Source: Peromyscus leucopus
Lineage: Eukaryota; Chordata; Mammalia; Rodentia; Cricetidae
NCBI RefSeq assembly: GCF_004664715.2
Contig: NC_051076.1
Span: 4,161,446 to 4,225,445, forward strand
Reading direction: 5' to 3'
DNA: 64,000 nucleotides
The notes beneath the pieces were generated by a model. It did no database searches. It saw nothing but the letters and a program-made list of their open reading frames with translations, and had not been told where the DNA came from. Position numbers and translations under genes: made by a program. Positions 46,171 to 56,537 of this stretch are shown one piece after another (position 1 is the stretch's first letter; the number at the start of each line of letters is the position of its first letter).

Positions 46171-46670
46171 GAGAGACTGTGCAGTAGTTCCCTTTTTATA
46201 TACAACTTATTTCACTCTATGTAATGTCCTCTGTAAATAGCAGGACACCATACTTTTGTAGATGAATAATATTCCACACTGTATTTATGGTTTTCCTTAT
46301 TTGTTCATCTGTAGGCATCAGGTTGGTTCCATATTTTAGTTGTTGTAACTAGTTTACTGATTAATACAGGCATGCACATGCCTCTGTGATGCTGATGTCT
46401 TTTTCTCCACACAGATACCCATCAGTAGGACTGTTGATTGTGCTGTAGCTATAGTCTCAGTACTTTGAGGAATATCCACCCAAGTCTACATACTCATTGT
46501 TCTAAGTGAATTCCCATGGACGTTCCCTGTGTTGATATTTGGGTTTTTGCTTTGTTATTGTTGACAAACGTTCTGATAGCTTGTGTTTGGGATTCTCTGT
46601 TGGTGATAATGCTCAGTATTGTTTCGTGAATGTTTTGGCCATTTGAATTTCTTCTTGAAGCCTCTATTCA

Positions 46671-46694
46671 GATAGATAGAAAGATAAGATAGAT

Positions 46695-46736
<42 letters not shown>
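46671..46736. repeat. (GATA)n microsatellite
   Basis: About 14 GATA units with early imperfections (GATAAGATAGATGATA). It lies inside the antisense L1. Confidence 0.95.
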
Positions 46737-47037
46737 AAATTTCTAATAGTTTTTATTGTTTGTTTCTGTGACTACTAGTTTTTTGAGGCAGAAATCCTCC
46801 TGCCTTGGCTTCTGCAGTGCTAGAGTTTAGAAATTATAGTTTTGAGCTCCTTCTGTGTTCTTGATATTAACTCTTGGTCAGATGAATGGGTTGCCACTTC
46901 TCTCCATTCTGCAAGCTCTCCATTTTCTTCTCTTTGTCTATTGTTTTCTGTGTTGTGCAGAAGTTTATTGGTTCACTCTAATCCAGTTTCTCTATTTTTC
47001 TTTTGTTGTTTCTCAGCCCACCCCTTTTGTCCTTGAA

Positions 47038-47250
47038 AGCTTTATTTTATTTTTATTTATGTGTAGTGTGGGTATCTATGTGGGTGTATGCCACATGTAT
47101 GCAAATGCCTCGAGAGGCAAGAGGAGGATGCCAGGTCCCCTAGAACTGGAGTTACAGGTGACTGTGAATCTCCCAGTGTGAGTGCTAGAAACTAAAGTGG
47201 TCCTCTGTAAGAACAAGTGTTCTTGACTACTGAGCCATCTCTCCAGCTCC
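47038..47250 (-). mobile_element. B3 SINE, antisense, nested in L1
   Basis: 'ctttattttatttttattta' 'tgtg' (reversed tail), 'caggtcccctagaactggag' 'ttacag', and 'gttcttgactactgagccat' 'ctctccagctcc' (reversed tRNA-like head). Near full length and less diverged than its host L1. Confidence 0.85.
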
Positions 47251-47689
47251 CACCCTACCTCTTTAAGTTCCTTACTCTCAGAATTACTGCCTATGTCCAT
47301 GTCTTAAAGTATTTTCCATATTTTTAAGAATTATTTGTTTCTGAGTTTTGAATCTTATATCTAGGTATTCAGTCTAGTTTTACTGAAGTGCATGGTGTTA
47401 TTTCTGACTCTGTGTTGTGTTCCTTTGGTCTATGAATTTTTATGCCATGTTATTTTGATTTGCCAAATAATTTAAAAAATATACAACTAACAAGAAAGTG
47501 AAGATAATGATGATGATGGTGAGATAGTATTGGGGAATAGCACGTGAAATGTATCTCTAAGATTGGAAAGCAGGCAAGTGGCAGTAGGAGAAATGTATCT
47601 GACACTAGCCTAGCTATGTCTCCATGTAGCTATACCAGTAATCTCTGAATTATTGTCCATTTCAGTTCTAGAATTTCTACAGCAACACT

Positions 47690-49571
47690 GATTGAATAAA
47701 TTAATACTGCATCTTCACTGGTCAGAAGGGTCAGCATGTCTAAGAATACAGTTCCCCCCAGGTACATTTCTAGGGTCAATGCAATCTTAATCAAAATTGG
47801 TAGCGTGCATTTTTCCTCTAGAAATTAAAACAATAAGGTAGTGTCTAAATTATATGGAAATGTAATAATTCCAAATTAGCAGAGTAATTTTTAAAAGGAC
47901 CAAAATAGCTTTTAAAATAATTTAGAAAAACTTAATTTTAATGTTAATGAAAGCGAGAACAATTGGGTTTGGCTTGGCACAACATTCATCGATGGAATAA
48001 GCAATCAAGTAAACAGACACATGCATATTTGGTCAACTAGTTTTCAACAAAGCTGCCAAAGCAATGGAAAAAAAAGATAATCCCTTTAAAACATGGTGCT
48101 TGAATGATTGGACAGCTAGACACAAACGAACTTCAACAGTGTCTACTACAATATGCAATAAGGGATCTAAAATGTCTGACTAATTGAGTATGAAAACTCA
48201 AAATATCTATCTCCTAGAAGAAATAACAAGAAAGAATTCAAGATCTTCATGATCCTGTGTTCAGCATATGTTTCATATATAAAACTAAAATACGAGTTTT
48301 TAATCAAAATTTTAGTAAATTGGAATTCATCAAAATTTTGAATATTCTTGAAATTATTTTTACTAAAATTAAAAGGCAAAGGTCAATCCTGGAAGAATAT
48401 TTCTAATACATGTTTCTGAAACAAGAGTAACATCTAGGACTTTCTTAGTTAGGGTTTTTATTGCTGTGAAGAAACATCATGACCACAGCAACTCTTCTAA
48501 TTATAATTATAAACATTTAATTGAGGTGGTGGCTTACAGTTTCAGAGGTTCAGTCCATTATCATCATGATTGGGAGCATGACAGCATGCAGGCAGACGTG
48601 GTGTTTGAGGAGTAGCTGAGAGTACTACATCTTGCAGACAACAGGAAGTCGACTGGGACACTGGGCAGTGTCCTGAGAAATGAAACCTCAAAACCTGCCC
48701 CTAGAGTGACACACTTCCTCCAACAAGGCCATCCACTCCAACAAAGCCACACCTCCTAATAGTGCTACTCCGTGTGAGATTATGGGGACCAATTACATTC
48801 AAACTATCACAAGGACATAATATGAACTTGTAACAATTCAAAGATTAGGAGACATCAAGCAATGGAAAATCATTCAGAAGGTTTGAACAGATCCTCCTGA
48901 TGCAGGTCAGTGAATGGCAGAGATACCCAGCATAACCTGCCCTTAGGGGGCATGACCTTGAGAATAAGATATCTGTACACTATGCTTCTAATGCTTAAAT
49001 TGAAAAGGTGAATTATCTCACTTTTTCTGTGTACTGGGAGGAAGCAGAACACTCTTTACATGTAATGGGATGTTGAACAATTCTGTCACCTGAAAAAACA
49101 GTTTTATAGTCTCACCAATGGTTAAACATTTTATATGAGACTATAGCTATGTAACTGCTTATGGAAATAATTTACTAAAAGTTACAAACTCATAAAGCTC
49201 AGTAGTTCTGTTTTTTTTTATATGAACCCAAGATGAATTAAAATAAACAGCAAACAAAATCTTGCTAGTGGCTCTATCCATAAGAGTCCAAACTGAGAAC
49301 AACCTAACAACCTATGTTTCATCTGCATACATCCACAGAATGGAATATGACAGAGCAAGAAGGATGAATAGGAACAAAAACTAGCAATAAGATAATAACA
49401 ACTGTTTTTGAAAGATTGAGTGAAACTATATAGGTTACATGATTCCTTTCATATGGAGCTCTAGAAAAACAAATGAGAAAGTCAAGATATTCAAAAGCTC
49501 ATATGCTAGATAGATTAAAAATTGATAAGTTCTTTGTAAGTTTTATGGAGAATAACTCACAAATTGCCAAT
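47690..49571 (+). mobile_element. Old L1 ORF2 3' end and 3' UTR, split by an MT LTR
   Basis: 'gtcaatgcaatcttaatcaa' 'aattgg', 'ttggtcaactagttttcaac' 'aaagc' and 'aaaacatggtgcttgaatga' 'ttggacagct' match the L1M ORF2 C-terminus. After the MT LTR (48441-48811) it continues to 'gagtccaaactgagaacaac' 'ctaa', 'atccacagaatggaatatga' and 'tcctttcatatggagctcta', the L1M 3' UTR. No intact frame. It lies head-away from the antisense L1 at 45240-47475. Confidence 0.7.
48441..48811 (-). mobile_element. MT-type MaLR solo LTR, 5-bp TSD
   Basis: The minus strand reads TGTGATAGTTTGAATG ... CCTAACTAAGAAA, the typical MT LTR layout with 'taggaggtgtggctttgttg' and 'gttcagtccattatcat' reversed. It is flanked by AGGAC at 48436-48440 and 48812-48816. 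It is inserted into the L1M 3' region. The LTR end nearest 48441 has lost the canonical TG. Confidence 0.88.
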
Positions 49572-49576
49572 ATCAG

Positions 49577-49948
49577 TGTCTTAGTTAGGGTTTCTACTGC
49601 TGTGAAGAGACACCATGACCATAATACAACTTATAGTAAGACCACAACTCTTATAAAGGAAAAACGTTTCATTGGGGTGGCTTACATTTTCAGAGGTTTA
49701 GTTCATTATCATCACAGTGCAATAGGGTGGCATGCAGGCAGAAGTGGTAGTGGAGAAGTAGCTGAGGGTCCTACATCTTGACTTGCAGGTAACAGGAAAT
49801 GAACTGAGTCACCAGGCATGGCTTGAGTATATATGGAACCTCCTCCACAGTGACACACTTCCTCCAATAAGGCCATACCTACTCCCACAAAGCCACACCT
49901 CCTAATAGTGCCACTCCCTTTGGGGGCCACTTTTTTCAAATCATCAGA
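49577..49948 (-). mobile_element. MT-type MaLR solo LTR, 5-bp TSD
   Basis: It begins TGTCTTAGTTAGGG on the plus strand and ends '..caaatcatcaga', flanked by ATCAG at 49572-49576 and 49949-49953. It is the same family and orientation as 48441-48811, with the shared core 'cacacttcctcca' and 'cacctcctaatagtgc'. An extra stretch near 49621-49645 partly repeats 'accataatacaacttatagt'. Confidence 0.86.
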
Positions 49949-50199
49949 ATCAGAAAATGCCTTGCAAAGTCTATAAAAATAAATAAAATAATTAAATATT
50001 TGAAAATTTTATGTTAATGATTCAGTAACAAATAAAATGTACAACTCACATAAGTATAAAAGTGGAAAAAATGAATAATTTAAGGAATTTAAAATAGTTA
50101 AGTTTGTAATAAAAATATTCACAAGAAGTAAGTAAGTACATTTAAAGAAAGAACTTACAAAAAATCCTAACCAAGAAGAGGGACAGAAACAGATTGCAC

Positions 50200-50980
50200 A
50201 TAAACATAAGTCTAAATTTTGACAAAGATATTCTAAAGAAAGGAACTTAGATTTCCATGTGGCTCATGAGCATAAGAAGAAAATTCTCAGTAAAATATTA
50301 GTAAATATTATCATCAGTTAACATAATAAGAAACTCAATCATTGCAATTGACCATATTAACAAACGAGACAAGAAAATGTGTCTCTGAGTAAACACAGAA
50401 GGAAAACATTTGGTCCAGTTCAATATTCACTTGTGAAAACAACTTAAAACAAACTAGGGATAGGAAAGAACTTTCTCCGTCCATTTAAACACATCTGGGA
50501 GATACATGCATCTAATGTCATTCTTAATAGTAAAGCATTAAACCTCTTCCTACAATCACAGAACACAGGAGAATATATCATTTGCAATAGCCCAAGAAAA
50601 TCACGGCGTAAGGAAAGAAATCAAACAATCTTCACAGAAATATATAAATAAATATTCACTGTAGATTTGCAGCAGTGCTGAGGAATTTAAAAACAAATAA
50701 ATTGAGAGATACACCATATTTGAGAGACTCAATTTGTTGTCCATTCTCCCCATGTTTATCTGCAGATTTAACACAATCTGAATAAAAAACAGCAGGCTAT
50801 TTTGAGGAAATTGACAAACTGTTTCCATAATTTATATGAAAAGTTAAAGTTACTTGGAAAAGTTCAAAACAATCACAAACAATAAGACAAAAGCTGTGGG
50901 ACTCAACTACCTGAGTTCCAGTAAACATGGTGAGTTGGGGTTGAGGGTAGGGACAGAAAGGCAGAAACTGATGGATAGGG
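50200..50980 (+). mobile_element. Old L1 ORF2 middle region
   Basis: 'attgaccatattaacaaacg' 'agac', 'tttggtccagttcaatattc' and 'agatttaacacaatctgaat' 'aaaaaac', with 'tttccataatttatatgaaa' 'agtt', follow L1 reverse transcriptase coding order, with stops and indels. The part present is upstream in ORF2 of what is found at 47690-49571, so it is a separate or rearranged copy. Confidence 0.6.
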
Positions 50981-51239
50981 CAATTTCAGATGGCCCACAT
51001 AAACCCACACAGATAGTCAGTCAGTTTGATATCACCCCATAAATTCAGTGGAAGAAGCAAGGACATAAACTAGAAAGTCAGACTTAGGTTTATTGTTTGT
51101 TTGTTGTCATTTATGGACCATAGTTATGCTTATTAATTTTTTCGCAGTAACAATATGTCTGTTACATACTTCAACCTTCGCTCCCACAGACCATACCCCT
51201 ACAGCAACACACTTAAAACCTATGGAAGCTTCCTGTGCA

Positions 51240-51474
51240 GGCACAGCATAGGAAAGGAACAAAGAAAATGATTCTTCTGTCTATAAAGCAGAAAAGGCAG
51301 GTCTGCCCCAGACGGCAAGGAGAAAACACGGCCCTGCTGAGTGCCATTAAGACTGAGAGGGAAGAGGGAACCCACATGCCTGCCCAGCACAGCCTGCCCC
51401 AGATGGCAAGGAGAAAACAGGGCCCGTCAGCACCACAAGACACTATTATGGTGAGCAAATATATGGTGGGGTAT

Positions 51475-51547
<73 letters not shown>

Positions 51548-52962
51548 GTTCATGTGTTGTGGAGAGAGGCAGATTTGAAAAGGTGAAAGTGGTGAGTGGA
51601 CTGAGGAAGAGTGGCTTGCTTGCTACCAGGTGCCATGGTGATGTCTGGGCCTGGACTGATGCCAAGGCCCATATCTGGATTCATAGCCCTGCTGCTGCCA
51701 CAGTCTGTGTTGATGTCCCTGGCTCCCGTTACCACCAAAGATCAAGAGGATATGGCTGCACAGAGTTGTCCTGCTCCTCATTGGATATAACACTAGCAAG
51801 AACTGGCCCAGCCCCTCAATAGCTGCAACACTCAGGAGACTAGGTTCTATACCTTTCACTGGGCCAGCACAAAAGAGCTGGCCCTGTTGACAGAAGCATA
51901 AGCAAGCTGGCCCTGAAGGTGTGAGAGTGGAAGTGGTCCCACATTCTTCATCTGCTATGTGGTGTGGATGAAGGAAAGATGCCCTCCTTGCATCATACCT
52001 TGCCACCTGCGGCAAGCTGGAGAGCTGACCCAGGCCCTCACCAGCTGCAACACTTGGGACAGCCAGCCCTGAACCTCACCTGGGCAGCACAGTGGAACTG
52101 ACCCTGTCAACAGGGGCATGGATAAGTTGGCCCTGAGAACATGAGCATGGGAGATCTGGTCCCACCCCTCATCTGTCATAAGGTAGCATGGGCAAGGGAG
52201 ATATGTCCACCCTTGCCCCTCCTTACTTATGGCAGGTGAGAGAGCTGGCCCTGTGGTCATGAGAGCAGGAGAGCTGTCTCTGCTCCTCACCAGCTGCAGC
52301 ACTCAGGAGAGCGACCCCTGTACCAGCCTGGGCAACAGAGAAGAGCTGGCCCTGTTGGCATAGGTGTAGATGAGCCAGCCCCACCCCTTGTTCCTTGCTC
52401 CATAGGGTAAACTTGCTGGGGGCAGTGCTGGAGAGAGGATTGGGAAGAGCTGGTAGGTTGACCAACCCTGTAACCACCCAGGCCCAGAATCAGGGCTATG
52501 AATTGGCCCACTCCAACAACCACCCATCTATGATCTGATAGAGCACATGAAGGGGCTGGTCCTAAAGATTCAAAGCTGCAGGATCTCCACCACACAGAGC
52601 AACAACAGGCTCTCCAAGAGGAGTCCCAGTGAAGGCCCAGTATTGATAATAAATTTAGGGTTTTTTTTTTTCCCATTGCTGTGACAAAATACCCAACAGA
52701 AACCAGAAACCTCAAGCCAGACCAATGATTCTTTGCAATGGACACTTGCAAGTAAAAATATATGGACTAAAGGGCATACTGTGTGACTCACTGTGCCACA
52801 CTACAGCTTCCATGATGTGATTTTTTTTCTTTTTATTTTCTCTTAAATTTTATTTTATTTTATGGGGGAGGTTGCCAGGGCAGAGGTCTGATATGAAGGG
52901 ATGAATGGGATCAAGTTGAATGATGTGAAAGCCACAAAGAATAAATTAAAATTTTAAAAAAG
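51240..52962 (+). mobile_element. Second, longer copy of the 38.9-kb retroelement
   Basis: The right module (from 'ccaggcccagaatcagggct' near 52480 to 'gaaagccacaaagaataaat' and A-rich tail) aligns closely with 39207-39660. The left region carries many imperfect 50-70 bp units built on 'GAGAGCTGGCCCTG' and 'cagctgcaacactcagga'. Near the start, 'ctgccccagacggcaaggag' (51303) is repeated as 'ctgccccagatggcaaggag' (51394). A GA array sits inside. Open frames of up to 195 codons follow the repeat and have no domain. No TSD was found. Confidence 0.65.
51476..51544. repeat. (GA)n microsatellite
   Basis: About 33 GA units inside the retroelement copy. The frames of 150 (minus) and 195 (plus) codons here read through the array. 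Confidence 0.95.
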
Positions 52963-53602
52963 AGTAGACTATTTTGATCTATCTTTTTCAGATTTTAAAA
53001 AAGTTACTATGCTTTTTACCCAAATAAGCAAATAATCATGACTTTAGTGTGTTTTGGTCCCAGAGAAATAGAATGGTGCTTTTATTGGGGAAAGTGGTGA
53101 AAGTTAGGGGTGGAATTATCTACAAAACTGATAGTAACAAAAATTAGATGGTCACAGCTTTATTCAAATTCCTTTTGAGGTTAAAATGAACAAAGTCAGA
53201 TCAATAGGCTGGTAACGTGAAAAGAGGCCTACGTGGAGTCTGGTAGTGACTTGACTTTATCTAAGTGCTGTGGAGAGTAGAAAAGCACACCTCACTCACA
53301 CACACACCTGGGTGTGTCAGTGAGGCAGCTTCCAGAGAGGAGTATCTGAGGGGAGAGAAGGTGGAAAGGGAATCCCGGGAATCCAGGCATGCTCTCGAGG
53401 CTTCCTGCCTGCCTGAGGTAAGCAGCCTCTGCCTCACAGCAGTCTGTGTCATCACAGGGCCTCAGAAGGGCTTAGGACTGCAGCCTCCTGCTGAGCTGTT
53501 TACATGGATCATAGCTGTGAAAGTGTAAGAGATGAAGAAGATGAACATACCCTGGGAGTTTGGCACTTAACAGCACCAGTTATCCATTAGCTCTGCTCAC
53601 AT
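52963..53602. other. No recognisable feature
   Basis: Unique-looking DNA. Two opposing frames (87 and 64 codons) overlap at 53261-53528 and mirror each other; neither has a recognised domain. Confidence 0.45.
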
Positions 53603-53614
53603 AAAAAGCATGTC

Positions 53615-53697
53615 TTGCTGGGGATGTAACTCAGTGGTACTGTGCTTGCCTCACACATACAAGGCAAGTTCATTCTTCCTCATTGCTACAATCTCAC
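53615..53697 (+). mobile_element. ID SINE with imperfect TSD
   Basis: 'ttgctggggatgtaactcag' 'tggtactgtgcttgcctcac' is an ID head. It is bracketed by 'aaaaagcatgtc' (53603) and 'aaaaaggtatgt' (53698), a plausible decayed TSD. The 3' half is eroded. Confidence 0.7.
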
Positions 53698-53726
53698 AAA
53701 AAGGTATGTTAATTTAAAAACATGGT

Positions 53727-53727
<1 letters not shown>

Positions 53728-53758
<31 letters not shown>

Positions 53759-53832
53759 ATTTATGAGTGTGTGTGTGTGCATTTATGTGTGTGTGTGTTT
53801 GTGTATGTGAAAGAGAGAGAGTGTGTGTGTTG
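53728..53832. repeat. (GT)n compound tract
   Basis: About 14 GT units, then GCATTTATGAGTGTG repeated twice, then AGAGAGTGTGTGTG. Alternating purine-pyrimidine sequence. Confidence 0.93.
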
Positions 53833-54148
53833 TAGTTTAGTGACAAAGGGAAAGAAGTCATACCATGCAACAGAACTAGTGGGAGGTTTATTGGGGGAAG
53901 AAAAGAAGGGGGCAGATGCCAGCATCTGAGGAGAAGCCAGCATGGGAGGGGGCAGAATTTGCTTTTTATGGTGGGTGTAGGGCATGCACCCAGGGACTAC
54001 AACTGGCTTAGCTGATGACATCTTCTGTCAGGACCCTGAACAGGCCAGCATAACTGCCTGAGTACTGGTAAGTGCATGTACCCAAAGGGTACTCTTAGTG
54101 GCTGCAGCTGAGGACTGTGAGCAGGTCATCGTAATGCCTGAATGCTAA

Positions 54149-54150
<2 letters not shown>

Positions 54151-54199
<49 letters not shown>

Positions 54200-54225
54200 T
54201 GCGCGCGTGCGTGCACATGCATGTT
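54151..54225. repeat. (GT)n passing into GC/GT alternation, Z-DNA prone
   Basis: About 20 GT units followed by 'gcgcgcatgtgcgcgcgtgc' and 'gtgcacatgcatg'. The alternating GC and GT of about 75 bp is a strong classical Z-DNA candidate and retains many CpGs. Confidence 0.93.
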
Positions 54226-54242
54226 TATGTGTGTGCTTTGCT

Positions 54243-54273
54243 TTCTATACTATCTGTGAATGATAGTATAGAA
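54243..54273. repeat. Perfect 12-bp inverted repeat, 7-nt loop
   Basis: TTCTATACTATC (54243-54254), loop TGTGAAT, GATAGTATAGAA (54262-54273). All 12 pairs match. It lies 18 bp after the Z-DNA-prone tract. Confidence 0.95.
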
Positions 54274-54839
54274 TTGTCACGATTTGAGTATATATTTGGT
54301 TCTCAAGAGACAGTAACTTGCTTTTATTTCTGCCCAGAATGGATCAACAAGACTGGCTATTTGATTTGTATGACCCAAAACAAAATCAAGATGTGGACTC
54401 CTTGTTGAAAGAGTAAGAATTTCAAAACCATGACAGAAAGCACCCACCCAGTAGAAGTTATTTTGAGCACTCTGAGTTGGGACTTCCAGATACAGCTGAA
54501 TATTTAAGGTTGGAAAAGCCTTATACAAGCCCTTGAGGTCACTGAGAAGACATTGTATTTTAGGAAAGTGTTAAAAATCAAAAGGGGTTTGTAATGATGA
54601 TGAAGCTGACTGTAGCCAAGATGTATGTGACATAGACAAAAAAAGCCAGTGTAGAATAAAGTGAGATTTCCAAATCATAAATAAATAAAAATAATTAATT
54701 AGTTAATTAATTAGGAGAGGGTTGTTGCCTTTCCCACATAGAACTTCCTGACTTTCTTCTCTGTACTCCAACCCTTTGGCATAGATAGCAAATAAAAAGC
54801 CCCACATTTTTCATATAGTTATTTTTAAAGGCTTAGAAA

Positions 54840-54935
54840 TGTCTCTCAGTCTCCTCCTCAACATATAAACTCCTAGAGAGGTGATATTCCAGTATCCCTA
54901 CTACTTAAATGCCTAATTGAGGCTTAACTGCTTGG
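54840..54935 (+). repeat. Possible L2 3' fragment
   Basis: 'atataaactcctagagaggt' followed by 'ccagtatccctactacttaa' 'atgccta' resembles L2 (taagctcctagagggcag...tccccagcacctagaacagt gcct). Weak, truncated by the GGAT array. Confidence 0.35.
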
Positions 54936-54944
54936 CCTTCATAG

Positions 54945-55320
54945 AAGTGGATAGATGGATAAATAGAAACATGTATGAGTGGGTAGATGGATAGATGGAT
55001 AGATGGGTAGACACACACATGGATGGATGGATGGATGGATGGATGGATGGATGGATGGATGGATGAATGGATGGATAGATGAAGGATGGATGGATGGATG
55101 GATGGATGGATGGATGGATGAATTAGATGGGTGTACAGATGTATACTTATACAAGCAGAACAATAGATATAAGTAGATTATAGCAAGATAGATAATAGAT
55201 GGATATTTAGATAGATGATAAACAGATGATGATGAAGATAGATAAATGGATAGATATACATGTAGCTATGTATCTATCTATCTATAGATAGATAGATAGA
55301 GATATAGATAGATATAGATG

Positions 55321-55368
<48 letters not shown>

Positions 55369-55430
55369 TAGAGATAGATAGATGATAGATAGGTGATAGA
55401 CAGACAGATAGATGATAGATGAATTGACAG
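54945..55430. repeat. Compound (GGAT)n / (GATA)n satellite-like tract
   Basis: GGAT units at 54975-55125 are followed by interspersed GATA and GATG units to about 55430, including an inversion to CTAT units at 55269-55284. Peptides of repeated HPSI or IYLS on the minus strand are artefacts. Confidence 0.93.
55271..55298. repeat. Perfect 28-bp palindrome at a CTAT/GATA switch
   Basis: Left arm TATCTATCTATCTA (55271-55284), right arm TAGATAGATAGATA (55285-55298), with no loop. It arises where the array flips strand. Confidence 0.95.
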
Positions 55431-55998
55431 ATAAATAAGCAAACAGACTAAACAAATTATTTGCATCCTCAACACCACAAGAAAAATACAAATGTTAGAT
55501 ACAACTGCCAAAAGAATATATAAATATTGCTAATCTGTTACGAGTGAACAAGAAAACAGACAAGCCAACTGAAAATAGGCAGAGTACTTGAACACTGCTA
55601 GTGTTGCTCACAAGATTGATTACATGGAAATGAGCTCAAACATCTACCATAGATATGTAAACTGAAGCCAAAAATAAAATATTCTACCAGCATATTTAGA
55701 ATTAAAAACTGTCACTCCAAACTTTGGGAGGTGTGTGGAAGAACCCCTTCACAGAACAGATCATAACTTACATATTGCTCATAGTGAGTTAGCTGTAACA
55801 TCACATTGGTTAATTTTCTTTATTCCTGATAATGCTAAAAAGATATCTATGCTCTGGCACAGTGACCTTCTTCTAGATATAACTCAAAATAAGGAGAGAT
55901 GTGTCCGGTAAGGCAGGTGTTTCAGAGACCTGCCCAATATTGGCAGTACTAAAGCAGTTCACCTTTGTTTATACAATGAACACATTTATTCATCATTT
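55431..55998. other. No recognisable feature
   Basis: AT-rich DNA between the GATA tract and the B1. 'accatagatatgtaaactga' and neighbours may be old L1, but not convincingly. Confidence 0.4.
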
Positions 55999-56013
55999 AA
56001 AAAGTAAAGAAGA

Positions 56014-56172
56014 GCCGGGCAGTGGTGGTGCACGCCTTTAATCCCAGCACTCGGAGGCAGAGCCAGGTGGATCTCTGTGAGTTTGAGGCCAGCCTGGGCT
56101 ACCAAGTGAGCTCCAGGAAAGGCGCAAAGCTACGCAGAGAAACCCTGTCTCGGAAAAAAAAAAAAAAAAAAA
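56014..56172 (+). mobile_element. Young full-length B1 SINE with 15-bp TSD
   Basis: It starts 'gccgggcagtggtggtgcac' and ends 'accctgtctcgg' plus about 17 A. It is flanked by AAAAAGTAAAGAAGA at 55999-56013 and 56168-56182 (the right copy merges with the tail). The near-consensus body, intact A and B boxes and exact TSD point to a recent insertion. The 3' half 'caggaaaggcgcaaagctac' is the cricetid-type variant. Confidence 0.95.
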
Positions 56173-56537
56173 GTAAAGAAGATTAGTATGAGCAACAACC
56201 TGACTCAGGTCCTATATCTTAAGTGAATGAAGGCAGATATTGATGGATACATTCTTTACTGCACCGTTATGAGAAACCAAAGGACAGTAAAAACCAACTA
56301 GTGACAGATGTAAAGAGGGAGTGATAGAATGGGCAGGCGTTTCAGTGCCTGTTACTTATTTAATCACTAGCTGGGGTGGAAGGGTAAGAACCTGACTCAT
56401 AGCATTTGCTAGTTTTCATCCTGTGCGTAATCTCAGAGTCAGTGTTCTAACAAGTTTAAGTGAATGAGTGTTAGGAATGGGTGTGTTTATCATTCTGGGG
56501 GCCATGGAATCAGCTACCCTATGGTAGAGTTAGAATG

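Larger units (their letters stand above)
45240..47475 (-). mobile_element. Old L1 (L1M-type) antisense, with later insertions
   Basis: From left to right the plus strand shows reversed 3' UTR ('aatcaggataatcgatattt'; after an insertion 'caacttatttcactctatgt' 'aatgtcctct'; 'gttcatctgtaggcatcagg' 'ttggttcc'), then reversed ORF2 ('agtttattggttcactctaa' and 'cctttggtctatgaattttt' 'atgcca'). All frames are broken. It is interrupted by a rodent L1 tail (45580-46170), a GATA array and a B3 SINE, so it is older than all three. Confidence 0.75.

Noticed and set aside
48441..49948. A small MaLR provirus with two LTRs
   Set aside because: Each LTR has its own different 5-bp TSD and the sequence between matches old L1 rather than MaLR internal sequence.
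51235..51822. 195-codon plus-strand frame and 150-codon minus-strand frame
   Set aside because: Both read through a GA/CT array and repetitive retroelement DNA, and no domain is present.
52287..52751. 154-codon minus-strand frame and several neighbours
   Set aside because: They lie antisense to the tandem units of the retroelement, and similar frames occur in the 39-kb copy for the same reason.
54945..55430. Possible CRISPR-like or satellite array
   Set aside because: Units are 4-bp GGAT/GATA microsatellite repeats without spacers, in a vertebrate genome.
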